Shown here: in pieces, positions 8,057 to 16,023 of the stretch | Layout: each line of letters starts with the position of its first letter | Position numbering within the stretch: position 1 is the first letter of the stretch | Source: Aeromicrobium sp. A1-2 | GTDB taxonomy: Bacteria > Actinomycetota > Actinomycetes > Propionibacteriales > Nocardioidaceae | Assembly: GCF_003443875.1 (NCBI RefSeq) | Contig: NZ_CP027482.1 | Span: 2,542,001-2,606,000, forward strand | Length of the DNA stretch: 64,000 nucleotides | Direction of reading: 5' to 3' | Notes under the pieces: model-generated | What the model was told of the DNA's origin: nothing | Databases searched by the model: none | The model's input: the letters and a program-made list of their open reading frames with translations, nothing else | Made by a program: the position numbers and the translations under genes

Positions 8057-9304
8057 CTAGCCCGGTCGGGAGGCGAGATCCGGCGCGATCCAGTACGAGA
8101 GGGAGACGATCTCGACGCTGCGGCCCGGGCGAGGCGACTGGATCATCTGACCGCCGCCGAGGTACATCGCGACATGGTAGATCGAGCCCGCGCTGCCGTT
8201 GCTCCAGTAGAGCAGATCGCCGCGCTTGATCTTGCTGACCGAGACCTTGGTGGTCCGGGTGTACTGCGATCCGGCGTAGTGCGGCAGGTTGATGCCCGCA
8301 GCCTGCCACGCTCGCATCGTGAGCCCCGAGCAGTCCCACGACGACGGGCCTGCTGCGCCCCAGCGGTAGGGCTCGCCGAGCTGCTTCTTGGCGTAGGCGA
8401 TCGCGGTCTCGACCTTGTTGCTGGCCGCGGGCGGTGGATCGACCGGTGTGGGCGGCGGCTCGGGGGGTGTGGGCCGCGGGGTCGTCGGGACGGCAGTCGT
8501 CGGAGCGGAGGTGGACGAGGTCGCAGTAGACGGTGTCGGAGTAGCCGGTGTCGGATCCGGATCCCGCGAGGTGGTGTCTCCCCCCACGGGTCCGCCCGGT
8601 CCGGACTGGTCGAGCCGCTGGTCGATCTCGTCCTGCGCGCGGGTGACCTCGGCCACCGAGGTGTTGCGCGCGGTCGCCAGCTGCCCGAGAAGCGTCCGGC
8701 GCTCCTGCGCGGTTGTGGTCTCGGCGGCCTCAGCGCGCTCGATCGTCAGATCGATCGAGCGCTCGGCCCGCTTCTGATCGGCTGCCGCCTTCTTCTGGGC
8801 GGCCAGAGCGACACCCGCGCGGCGTGCGGCCGCGGCGTGCACGACCTGTCGGGCGTCGAGTGCGTCGAGCCGAGCAGCAACTGCCTGGTTGACGCTGGAA
8901 TAGGCCGACGCCCGCTCGAGCAGCTCCTGCGGCCCCTGACTGTCGAGCATCGAGGTCAGCACGGTCGTCGAGGTGCTGGACTGCAGCTGTTGCAGCGTCA
9001 GCTCCGCCACCCGGGCTCGCTGCGCGTCGAGCTGCTTCTGTGCGACGGCCAGCTCAGCCTGCTGGGCGGCCAGCTCCGAGCGCGCCTCCGTGAGCTGGAA
9101 CTTCGCGCCGTTGAGTCGTTCGGAGGCCGCAGCCGACTCCGCATAGAGGTTGTCGAGGTTCTGGCGAGACTGCACCAGACGCACCTGGAGCTGGGCCTCG
9201 GTGGGGTCGTCGGCACTCGCACCGGTCGTGGTGGCCAGGGCGAGGGCGACCGAGCAGGCAGTCGCGATCGCGAGTCCGCGGCACGCGAGGGGGAAGGCAC
9301 GCAT
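8057..9304 (-). CDS. Secreted NlpC/P60 peptidoglycan endopeptidase with coiled-coil N-terminus (RipA-like)
   Basis: 415 residues. A signal peptide (about 1-31, ending TGASA) is followed by a long Ala/Gln/Glu-rich coiled coil (35-220), a Pro/Thr/Ser linker (225-290) and a C-terminal NlpC/P60 domain. Catalytic residues are visible: Cys about 325 in SSWDCSGL and His about 377 in IYHVAMY. Such enzymes cleave peptide stems of peptidoglycan during cell separation; in RipA-like proteins the coiled coil blocks the active site until processed. The ATG follows a TAGGTT box by 6 bases, suggesting a leaderless mRNA. Confidence 0.9.
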   Translation of the reverse strand: MRAFPLACRGLAIATACSVALALATTTGASADDPTEAQLQVRLVQSRQNLDNLYAESAAASERLNGAKFQLTEARSELAAQQAELAVAQKQLDAQRARVAELTLQQLQSSTSTTVLTSMLDSQGPQELLERASAYSSVNQAVAARLDALDARQVVHAAAARRAGVALAAQKKAAADQKRAERSIDLTIERAEAAETTTAQERRTLLGQLATARNTSVAEVTRAQDEIDQRLDQSGPGGPVGGDTTSRDPDPTPATPTPSTATSSTSAPTTAVPTTPRPTPPEPPPTPVDPPPAASNKVETAIAYAKKQLGEPYRWGAAGPSSWDCSGLTMRAWQAAGINLPHYAGSQYTRTTKVSVSKIKRGDLLYWSNGSAGSIYHVAMYLGGGQMIQSPRPGRSVEIVSLSYWIAPDLASRPG

Positions 9305-9310
9305 GCGCCG

Positions 9311-9316
9311 AACCTA
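9311..9316 (-). promoter_or_regulatory. -10 box TAGGTT of the NlpC/P60 gene, leaderless configuration
   Basis: TAGGTT on the minus strand is followed by 6 bases and the ATG at 9304. About 17-35 bp further upstream (9333-9351) is a 6-bp inverted repeat, GTGGGA/TCCCAC with 7 bases between, which could be an operator. Confidence 0.5.
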
Positions 9317-9419
9317 GCCCGAAAACACCCCCGTGGGAACATCAATCCCACAATTAACACCCGTCACATGCGTGTCGGTGCTGGCATCAGCGGCGATCCG
9401 GGTCCACAATTCCGCTCCC

Positions 9420-11912
9420 TCAGGACCCGCTGGGCGCAAGGATCAGGGTGCCTTCGGTGGCCTCGTCGATCGCATCGGCCGAGAACGACCACGGCAGCGT
9501 CTCTCCGCGTGCCCACATCCCAGCCTGGTCGATGTAGTTCTGGTGGAACGCGTGGCCGGAGTTGCCGGTCAGCTGGATCCAGCGCGAACGGTCCAGATTC
9601 GCGAGGTCGACGACCATCCGCATCGAGGGCACAGCCGTCACGCCATAGCCCTCCGTGGCGTCCCAGCCGGTCGCGTCGACGAGCCCACCACCGCCACCGA
9701 CTTCGTACGGCCCACGGTTGAACAACTTGTTGATCAGCTCCACGCCCGAGTCGCCGAGGGTCGGGTTGACCAGGTCGAGCCGGTGCAGTCGGCCCCATGA
9801 CCAGTCCTCGGGATCGCGCGACTGGACCTTGGTGAGCTCGTCGCGAGCGGCACGCATCGCTGCCACGAGCACCTCGTCGCGGGTCTCGGTCCGGCGCGGA
9901 GTGGTGATGTCATCCCACCAGTGACTGTTCGGCTCGTCGATGATCGTCCGCATGACGTTGAACCAGCGCTCGCCGCCGGTCGGCCACTGGCTCTCGGGCA
10001 GCTCGTCATGAAAGGTGCCCGCCAGGAGGTTCTTCCACACCACGTTGAAGTAGGCAGCGGCAGAGGAATCAGCAGCCTGCCGGTAGTCCCAGCCCCGCAA
10101 GGTGTCCTGGCCCTGCCGGTAGTAGCCGCTGCCGACGTCAACCGCCAGGAGTTTCGGCACGAGCTGGGCCGCGTTCGGGCTGAAGGTGTCCATCTGGATT
10201 CGTGACATGTCCGCCACCGACAGGGTCGGCTTGGCTGTCAGGAGTTCGCGGATGCGCTGCGAGCGGTAGCCCGGGGCGGTGTCGGCGCCGAGGGTCAGCG
10301 GGTACTGGTCACCGATGACCTTGTTGTTGGCCGTGACGATGAAGCCCTCGTCCGGGTTGAGCACCGACGGCAGCTTCTCGAACGGAATGGTCCCCTTCCA
10401 CGCGTACGCGGGATCCCAACCGGGGACCGGCCACCTGCCGTCACCGGTCTTGCGAATCGGGATCGTGCCGGGCGACTGATAGCCGATGTTGCCGTCGACG
10501 TCGGCGTAGACCAGGTTCTGGGACGGCACCGTGAACAGCTTGGCCGCAGCGCGGAACTCGGTCCAGTTCTGGGCCCGGTCGAGCGCGAACACCGCCTTGA
10601 TCGTTGGCTCGGGGGTCAGCGCGGTCCAGCTCAGCGACACGGCATATGTGCCCGCCCCGACGGTCTTCTGGGACTGCCTCGCGACGTCGGCGATGTCGTC
10701 GTCGAGATCGGAGAGGATCGGACCGTGACGGGTCGATCGGACCGTGATGGTCTCGGTCTTTCCGCCCGCGACCTTAAAGGTCTCCTTCCGCGTCGTCAGC
10801 GGGACCTGCTCGCCGTCGTACTCGTAGGTCGAGCCCGACACCTTCTCGAGGTAGAGGTCGGCGACGTCTGCGTACATCGTCGTCACCCCCCACGAGATCG
10901 AGGCGTTGTGGCCCACCACGACGCCCGGCAGGCCGGCAAAGGAGAAGCCCGCGACGTCGTACGGGCATGCCTCGGTGACCTGCCGGCAGTGCAGTCCCAC
11001 CTGGTACCAGATGCCCGGCATGGACGGCGCAAGGTGCGGGTCGTTGGCCAGGATCGGCTTGCCGGTCGTGGAGTGCTTGCCGTCGACGACCCAGGAATTC
11101 GAGCCGATGCCATCGCCGGTGCCGAGCAGCGCCGGCAGTGCATCGGCGCCGTCCTGGGCGGCTTGGAGCGAGGCCACGGCTGAACGCGCGAGGCTCGGAT
11201 CGACGCCGGACGACGCGCCACCGTCCGAGCCGTTGCCACCCACGATCGTGGCGTGATCCTTGGGGTAGTCCGGGTAGAGCTGCTCGACCTGGTCGACCGG
11301 CAGCTTCGCGGTGGACAGCACCCGGGAGATCTCGTCGCCCATGTTGCTGCGCAGGTCCCATGCCATGGCCTTGATCCATGCCAGCGAGTCGACGGGGGAC
11401 CATGGCTCGGGCTGGTAGTCGGGTCCGGTGAGTGCCAGCACCGAGTACTCCAGCGAGAGCTCGGTGGCCGACTTGTTCTCTATGTAGGAGTTGACCCCGT
11501 TCGCGTACGCCTTGAGCAGGCCGAGCGTCTCATCGTCGAGGAGAGCGAGCTCCTGCTGCGCCACACGACGCCAACCGAGTGTGCGGACGTACTTGTCGGT
11601 GTCGAGTGCGCCCTCACCGACGAGCTCGGCCAACCGACCCCCGGTCACGTGCCGGCGGAAGTCCATCTCGTAGAAGCGGTCCTGGGCCTGCACGTAACCC
11701 TGGGCGAAGAACAGGTCCTCGGGGTCGTCGGCATAAATCTGCGGGATGCCCTTGCCGTCGCGCTTGACCGTGACGTCGCTGTGCAGCGCGTTGACCTGCA
11801 CCGCGCCGGTGGTGTCGGGGAACGACTTGCGCACCGTCACGAAGGACAGGACCGCAGCCCCGACCAGGACGGCGGCGACCAGGGCCGCGATGACGATGAC
11901 GATCCGACGCAC
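9420..11912 (-). CDS. Penicillin acylase family Ntn hydrolase
   Basis: 830 residues. An N-terminal helix (4-25) acts as signal or anchor, then come an alpha-chain region with FAQGYVQAQDRFYEMDFRRH (69-88), a spacer, and the beta chain starting at the GSNSW motif (Ser271 is the expected autocatalytic nucleophile). The family hydrolyses amides such as penicillins or acyl-homoserine lactones; the substrate here cannot be told. The GTG at 11912 is preceded by TAGGGT with a 6-base gap. It is separated from the CNNM genes by 59 bp and probably transcribed alone. Confidence 0.9.
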   Translation of the reverse strand: MRRIVIVIAALVAAVLVGAAVLSFVTVRKSFPDTTGAVQVNALHSDVTVKRDGKGIPQIYADDPEDLFFAQGYVQAQDRFYEMDFRRHVTGGRLAELVGEGALDTDKYVRTLGWRRVAQQELALLDDETLGLLKAYANGVNSYIENKSATELSLEYSVLALTGPDYQPEPWSPVDSLAWIKAMAWDLRSNMGDEISRVLSTAKLPVDQVEQLYPDYPKDHATIVGGNGSDGGASSGVDPSLARSAVASLQAAQDGADALPALLGTGDGIGSNSWVVDGKHSTTGKPILANDPHLAPSMPGIWYQVGLHCRQVTEACPYDVAGFSFAGLPGVVVGHNASISWGVTTMYADVADLYLEKVSGSTYEYDGEQVPLTTRKETFKVAGGKTETITVRSTRHGPILSDLDDDIADVARQSQKTVGAGTYAVSLSWTALTPEPTIKAVFALDRAQNWTEFRAAAKLFTVPSQNLVYADVDGNIGYQSPGTIPIRKTGDGRWPVPGWDPAYAWKGTIPFEKLPSVLNPDEGFIVTANNKVIGDQYPLTLGADTAPGYRSQRIRELLTAKPTLSVADMSRIQMDTFSPNAAQLVPKLLAVDVGSGYYRQGQDTLRGWDYRQAADSSAAAYFNVVWKNLLAGTFHDELPESQWPTGGERWFNVMRTIIDEPNSHWWDDITTPRRTETRDEVLVAAMRAARDELTKVQSRDPEDWSWGRLHRLDLVNPTLGDSGVELINKLFNRGPYEVGGGGGLVDATGWDATEGYGVTAVPSMRMVVDLANLDRSRWIQLTGNSGHAFHQNYIDQAGMWARGETLPWSFSADAIDEATEGTLILAPSGS

Positions 11913-11918
11913 CGGGCC

Positions 11919-11924
11919 ACCCTA
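11919..11924 (-). promoter_or_regulatory. -10 box TAGGGT of the penicillin acylase gene, leaderless configuration
   Basis: TAGGGT on the minus strand is followed by six bases and the GTG at 11912, without a Shine-Dalgarno. Confidence 0.5.
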
Positions 11925-11971
11925 CGCAACCCACATGAACCCTGCTGACGAAGACTCGCTGGTCCGACGGG

Positions 11972-13009
11972 TCAGGCCTTCTCCGCGCTGCGGATCTCGC
12001 CGACCAACTCCTCCAGCACGTCCTCGAGCATGATGACGCCGAGCACCTCGCCGGACTGGTCGGCAACCCGTGCCATGTGTGATCCACGCGCCTGCATCGT
12101 GCGGAGCGCCTCGTACAGGCCGGACCCGGCCACAACGGTCGCCAGCGGCCGCAGCCACTTGTCCGCGATCGTCTCGAGCCGCGACTCGTCGTCGGTGTCG
12201 AGGACGTCCTTGATGTGCAGGTAGCCCGCGATCTCGCCCCGCGCGTCGAGCACCGGGAACCGGGAGAACCCTGTCTCGGCGCAGGCCTGCTCGACGTCGA
12301 CCGGGGTCGCACTCGGCGGGATCGTGACCAGCCCCGCCCGCGGGAGCAGGACCTGGTCGACCGTGCCCTCGTGGAAGTCCAAGGCGCCCGAGACCAGGCC
12401 GTACTCGTCCTCGTCGAGCAGACCCTCCCGTCGGGACTCCTCGACGAGGCCCGCGACCTCGTCGTGGGTGTAGGTCGAAGAGACCTCGTCGACCGGCACG
12501 ACGCGGAACAACCGGATGATGACGTTCGCGATCCCGTTGAGCACAACGACGAACGGCTTGAGCACCACCACGACGCCGAGCATGAACGGCCCGAGGAACA
12601 ACGCGGCGCGGTCCGGTCCGACGAGCGCAAGGTTCTTCGGCACCATCTCACCGAGCACGACGTGGGCGAACACGACGATCGTCATGGCGATGACGAACGA
12701 GACCGGGTGCACCAGCCCCTCGGGCACGTTGACTGCCTTGAACGCCGGCTCCATGAGGTGTGCGATGGCGGGCTCGCCGACGGCACCAAGACCCAACGAG
12801 CAGATCGTGATTCCGAGCTGGGCCGCCGCCATGACCTGCGTGATGTTCTCGATCGCGCGCATCGCCATGCGTGCGGGACGCGAGCCTGCGGCGATCCGGG
12901 GCTCGAGCTGCGTGCGGCGCGCCGAGATCAGCGCGAACTCGGCCGCGACGAACAACGCGTTCAGACCAAGTAGCACCACCGTGAGAAGGACGCCGGACCA
13001 GTCGCTCAT
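11972..13009 (-). CDS. CNNM/HlyC-CorC type membrane protein, short form without the C-terminal CorC domain
   Basis: 345 residues. A DUF21 membrane domain with three or four helices (about 5-25, 60-85, 95-145) precedes a CBS pair (about 195-340; ISARRTQLEPRIAAG and SRFPVLDARGEIAGYLHI are typical). The protein stops after the second CBS domain, so the HlyC/CorC C-terminal domain of its neighbour is missing. The family is linked to Mg2+/Co2+ efflux or related ion transport. Its ATG overlaps the stop of the upstream paralogue by 4 bp (ATGA), so the pair is coupled and may form a heteromer. Confidence 0.88.
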   Translation of the reverse strand: MSDWSGVLLTVVLLGLNALFVAAEFALISARRTQLEPRIAAGSRPARMAMRAIENITQVMAAAQLGITICSLGLGAVGEPAIAHLMEPAFKAVNVPEGLVHPVSFVIAMTIVVFAHVVLGEMVPKNLALVGPDRAALFLGPFMLGVVVVLKPFVVVLNGIANVIIRLFRVVPVDEVSSTYTHDEVAGLVEESRREGLLDEDEYGLVSGALDFHEGTVDQVLLPRAGLVTIPPSATPVDVEQACAETGFSRFPVLDARGEIAGYLHIKDVLDTDDESRLETIADKWLRPLATVVAGSGLYEALRTMQARGSHMARVADQSGEVLGVIMLEDVLEELVGEIRSAEKA

Positions 13010-14367
13010 GCCGTCTCCTCCGTGCCGTCGTCGTCGACGGTCAGCGAGACCCGGTCGATGCGACGACCTTCCATGCGCTCGATCATGAGCGTCACGACCA
13101 GGGGCTCGGGATCGTCGCCGTCGTCGTCGGGAGTGCGGTCCAGATGCAGCGTCACGGCGTCGCCACGTGCACCGATGCGACCAAGCTTCTCGAGGATCAG
13201 GCCCGCGATGGTCTCGTAGTCTTCGCCTTCGGGCAGCGCGATGCCGGTCTGCTCCTCCACCTCGTCAGGTCGCAGCAGGCCCGAGAGCGACCAGGTGCCG
13301 TCGCGACGATGACGGCTTCGAGAGGACAGCCGGTCGTGCTCGTCCGCGATGTCGCCGACGATCTCCTCCACCAGGTCCTCCAGCGTGACGACTCCGTCGG
13401 TGCCGCCGTACTCGTCGACCACGACCGCCATCTGCATGCCCTGCTCGCGCAGCACCAGCAGCAGCGGGTCGAGCTCGATGCTGTCAGGCACGATCGTCGC
13501 GGGGTCGGCGATCTCGGACACCCGCACCGAGCGGCGGCGGTCCTGGGCAACGGCAACGGCGCGCTTGACGTGCACGATTCCCAGCACATCGTCGGGGCTC
13601 CTGCCGATGATCGGAAATCTGGAGTGCCCGGTCTGCCGCGCGGCCTCGATGACGTCGTGTGCTGTGTCGCGCCCCTCCAGGAAGCGGACGCGAACGCGCG
13701 GCGTACGCACATCGGCCGCCGTGCGGTCGCCGAACGCGATGCTGCGGGCGACCAGGTCGGCGGTCTCGTCGTCGATCGCGCCCTGCTTGGCCGAGCGGAG
13801 CACGAGCGACCGCAGCTCGACGGGGGAGCGCGCCGAGCGCAGCTCCTCCTGCGGCTCGACGCCGAGGAGTCGCAAGATCGCGTTGGCCATGCCGTTGAGC
13901 GCCCGGATCGGCCAGGCCATCGCCTTGGTGAACATTCGCTGCGGCCACTGGGTCAGGGCCGCGGTCCGCTGCGGGAGCGCCAGGGCGAAGTTCTTCGGCA
14001 CGAGCTCACCGACCAGCATCGTGACGATGGTGCTCAGCACCAGCGCGATCCCGTAGGCAACGCCCTTGACCGACCCGCCTTCCAGCCCGGCTGACTCCAG
14101 CGGTCCGCGCAGGATCGTGCCGATCGCCGGCTCAGCGAGGAAGCCGATCGCAAGGTTGGTCATCGTGATGCCGAGCTGCGCACCGCTGAGCTGGGTCGAC
14201 AGGCTCCGGAGGGCCAGCAACGTGCCCTGCGCGCCGACGTCGCCGGCCTCGGCGTCGCGCTCGATCGTCGCGCGGTCGACCGTGACGAACGAGAACTCTG
14301 CGGCGACGAACACTCCACAGGACAACATCAGGAGGAACGACGTGGCCAGGAGCAGCCATTCGGTCAT
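13006..14367 (-). CDS. CNNM/HlyC-CorC type membrane protein, full-length form
   Basis: 453 residues: DUF21 membrane domain (helices near 3-25, 58-85, 92-115, 125-150), two CBS domains (about 200-325) and a C-terminal CorC/HlyC domain (about 345-430, LPEGEDYETIAGLILEKLG). The ATG at 14367 is chosen because GGAG lies 7 bases upstream; the frame extends to 14409 without a ribosome site. It is first in a two-gene operon with its short paralogue and is divergent from the FmdB gene. Confidence 0.9.
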   Translation of the reverse strand: MTEWLLLATSFLLMLSCGVFVAAEFSFVTVDRATIERDAEAGDVGAQGTLLALRSLSTQLSGAQLGITMTNLAIGFLAEPAIGTILRGPLESAGLEGGSVKGVAYGIALVLSTIVTMLVGELVPKNFALALPQRTAALTQWPQRMFTKAMAWPIRALNGMANAILRLLGVEPQEELRSARSPVELRSLVLRSAKQGAIDDETADLVARSIAFGDRTAADVRTPRVRVRFLEGRDTAHDVIEAARQTGHSRFPIIGRSPDDVLGIVHVKRAVAVAQDRRRSVRVSEIADPATIVPDSIELDPLLLVLREQGMQMAVVVDEYGGTDGVVTLEDLVEEIVGDIADEHDRLSSRSRHRRDGTWSLSGLLRPDEVEEQTGIALPEGEDYETIAGLILEKLGRIGARGDAVTLHLDRTPDDDGDDPEPLVVTLMIERMEGRRIDRVSLTVDDDGTEETA

Positions 14368-14451
14368 CGCTGGGCTCCGGGAGGGACGGGATCGGTCACG
14401 GTGCGGCAACTGTACCCTTGGGACGCACCATCAATCGAGCGGGAGCCAGAC

Positions 14452-14733
14452 GTGCCGAAGTATCAGTACGAGTGCAAGGACTGCGGAGAAGCGCTGGAAG
14501 TCCAGCAGAGCTTCACCGACGACGCGCTGACGGTCTGTCCCAACTGCCAGGGCAACCTCCGCAAGGTGTTCAACGCCGTGGGCGTCGTGTTCAAGGGATC
14601 GGGCTTCTACCGCAACGACAGTCGCTCCACGTCGACCTCGTCGGACGCCGCCAAGCCGGCTGCCAAGGAGAGCGCCCCGAGCGCTCCCGCGCCGGCACCT
14701 GCCAAGAAGGCCGGCAAAGACTCCGCAGCCTGA
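14452..14733 (+). CDS. FmdB family zinc ribbon protein
   Basis: 93 residues. The N-terminal zinc ribbon has two CxxC pairs (YECKDCG and TVCPNCQG) and ends in VVFKGSGFYRND, the hallmark of the FmdB/regulatory zinc-ribbon family; an Ala/Pro/Lys-rich disordered tail follows. GTG 14452 is fixed by GGGAG six bases upstream and gives the conserved VPKYQYEC start; the frame runs on upstream to 14401 without support. The family was named from a putative formamidase regulator; its real role is unclear. Confidence 0.88.
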   Translation: MPKYQYECKDCGEALEVQQSFTDDALTVCPNCQGNLRKVFNAVGVVFKGSGFYRNDSRSTSTSSDAAKPAAKESAPSAPAPAPAKKAGKDSAA

Positions 14734-14774
14734 CCCCTGTGGACGACCGACTACGGCGGTAGGACGAAAGTTCC

Positions 14775-14780
14775 TAGAGT
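14775..14780 (+). promoter_or_regulatory. -10 box TAGAGT of the SAF-domain gene, leaderless configuration
   Basis: TAGAGT is followed by CCGGAC and then the ATG at 14787. There is no Shine-Dalgarno. Confidence 0.5.
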
Positions 14781-14786
14781 CCGGAC

Positions 14787-15380
14787 ATGGACCGCTTCAA
14801 CCGTTTCGTCTTCGAGCACCGTCGCAGCCTCGCAGCACTCTTCACCGGTCTGGCTGTCCTGGCCGCGCTCACCGCGCTCCGGCCGAGCAGTGACGGCGCC
14901 GCCGTGCTCGTGGTCAAGCACGACCTGCGCAGCGGTCACGTGCTGACCGCATCGGACCTTCGCACGGCGACGATCCCGCGATCCGTGCGGCCGGCCCACA
15001 CGCTCCGCCGGGCGTCCGCCGTGGGACGGCGCATCGCGGGACCCATGCGTGCCGGCGAGATGCTCACGGACTACCGAGTCCTGCAGGACGACGCGCTGTC
15101 GGGCTATGCCGAGGACGCCGTGCTGACGACGATCCGGGTGGACCGCGCCGACGGTCTGACCGGACTGCACGTCGGCGACCGGGTCGACGTCGTCGCGGTC
15201 GACCCGGACGGCGAGAGCAAGGCCACGGTGGTGGCTCGTGCCGTCGAGATCGTGACGCTGCCATCGGCGTCGAGTGACCACGAAGTGCGCCCGGTCGGCA
15301 TCGTGACGACCGAGCAAATCGCTCTTGTCCTGGCGACGGCCGCCCTCGAGGCCCGGTTCAGCCTGATCACGTCGTCCTAG
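14787..15380 (+). CDS. SAF domain protein, CpaB/RcpC-like
   Basis: 197 residues. One N-terminal membrane helix (about 14-31) is followed by a SAF domain (about 39-100: LVVKHDLRSGHVLTASDLRT, then PMRAGEMLTDYRVL) and a region like RcpC/CpaB (GDRVDVVAVDPDG). CpaB proteins belong to Flp/Tad pilus assembly, but no other tad or flp gene is nearby, so the job here is open. It lies between FmdB and mscL, a grouping seen in other actinobacteria. The start is supported by a TAGAGT box 6 bases upstream. Confidence 0.8.
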   Translation: MDRFNRFVFEHRRSLAALFTGLAVLAALTALRPSSDGAAVLVVKHDLRSGHVLTASDLRTATIPRSVRPAHTLRRASAVGRRIAGPMRAGEMLTDYRVLQDDALSGYAEDAVLTTIRVDRADGLTGLHVGDRVDVVAVDPDGESKATVVARAVEIVTLPSASSDHEVRPVGIVTTEQIALVLATAALEARFSLITSS

Positions 15381-15400
15381 TCGCTGGCCCGAGGCATCGC

Positions 15401-15406
15401 TATGGT
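15401..15406 (+). promoter_or_regulatory. -10 box TATGGT of mscL
   Basis: TATGGT lies 33 bp before the mscL ATG. The short leader carries the Shine-Dalgarno AAGGGGG, 5 bases before the start. Confidence 0.45.
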
Positions 15407-15438
15407 CGAAGGGTCAGTTTCCATCTGAAGGGGGCACC

Positions 15439-15837
15439 ATGATCAAGGGTTTCAAGGACTTCTTGATGCGCGGCAACGTCATCGATCTCGCCGTCGGCAT
15501 CGCCATCGGCGTCGCATTCACCTCGCTCGTCGCGGCATTCGGCGACAACTTCATCAACCCGATCGTCGCGTCGGTGGGTGGCGGCAGCGAGAAGGGCTTC
15601 GGCTTCCAGATCACCGACAGCTCCAAGACCCTCGTCGACGTCGGCGCGCTGATCAATGCGCTGATCGTCTTCGCAGTCACGATGGCCGTCATCTACTTCG
15701 CGGTCGTCGTGCCGGTGCAGAAGATGCAGGCCATGCGTCGGCCCGGCCCCGGCGTGGACGAGCCCGAGGCCGTCCCGGAGGACACCGCGCTGCTGCGCGA
15801 GATCCGTGACGCGCTGGCTCGCCGACCCGGGATCTAA
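15439..15837 (+). CDS. mscL: Large-conductance mechanosensitive channel MscL
   Basis: 132 residues, the usual length. The N-terminal amphipathic helix MIKGFKDFLMRGNVIDLAVGI and TM1 with the Ala/Gly pore constriction (AVGIAIGVAF) are intact. TM2 (about 71-93) is followed by QKMQ and the C-terminal helix bundle (DTALLREIRDALA). MscL opens under membrane tension to release osmolytes on hypo-osmotic shock. The start has a strong AAGGGGG ribosome site. Confidence 0.96.
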   Translation: MIKGFKDFLMRGNVIDLAVGIAIGVAFTSLVAAFGDNFINPIVASVGGGSEKGFGFQITDSSKTLVDVGALINALIVFAVTMAVIYFAVVVPVQKMQAMRRPGPGVDEPEAVPEDTALLREIRDALARRPGI

Positions 15838-15846
15838 CCCACCGGG

Positions 15847-16023
15847 CTAGCCGTGGTGAGGCGGGACGTCGCGGAGGTATTCCTCGTCGCGCGACGTTCC
15901 GCCTTGCTCGTTCCAGCCCTCGTCCGTCTCGTCGGTCGTCGTGGCGGGCAGCAGGTCGCCGAGCATCTCGGCGGCTTTGCGTCGCCGCTCCCGCTCGGCC
16001 CGGTCAGGCTCGGACGAGGTCAT
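15847..16023 (-). CDS. Small conserved-looking protein of 58 residues
   Basis: This frame encodes a highly charged 58-residue protein: MTSSEPDRAERERRRKAAEM at the N-terminus, then GWNEQGG and a C-terminus ending EEYLRDVPPHHG. It has no membrane segment. The Trp-Asn/Gly-Glu motif and the Pro-Pro-His-His-like ending are what I recall from small actinobacterial proteins of unknown function. The ATG at 16023 overlaps the end of the upstream epimerase-like gene by 20 bp, so it is probably translated from the same mRNA. It is short and easily missed by gene callers. Confidence 0.65.
   Translation of the reverse strand: MTSSEPDRAERERRRKAAEMLGDLLPATTTDETDEGWNEQGGTSRDEEYLRDVPPHHG

Noticed and set aside
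9333..9351. GTGGGA/TCCCAC repeat as a c-di-AMP riboswitch leader of the NlpC/P60 gene
   Set aside because: The -10 box lies downstream of it, 6 bases before the start, so the repeat is not transcribed with the gene; at most it is an operator.
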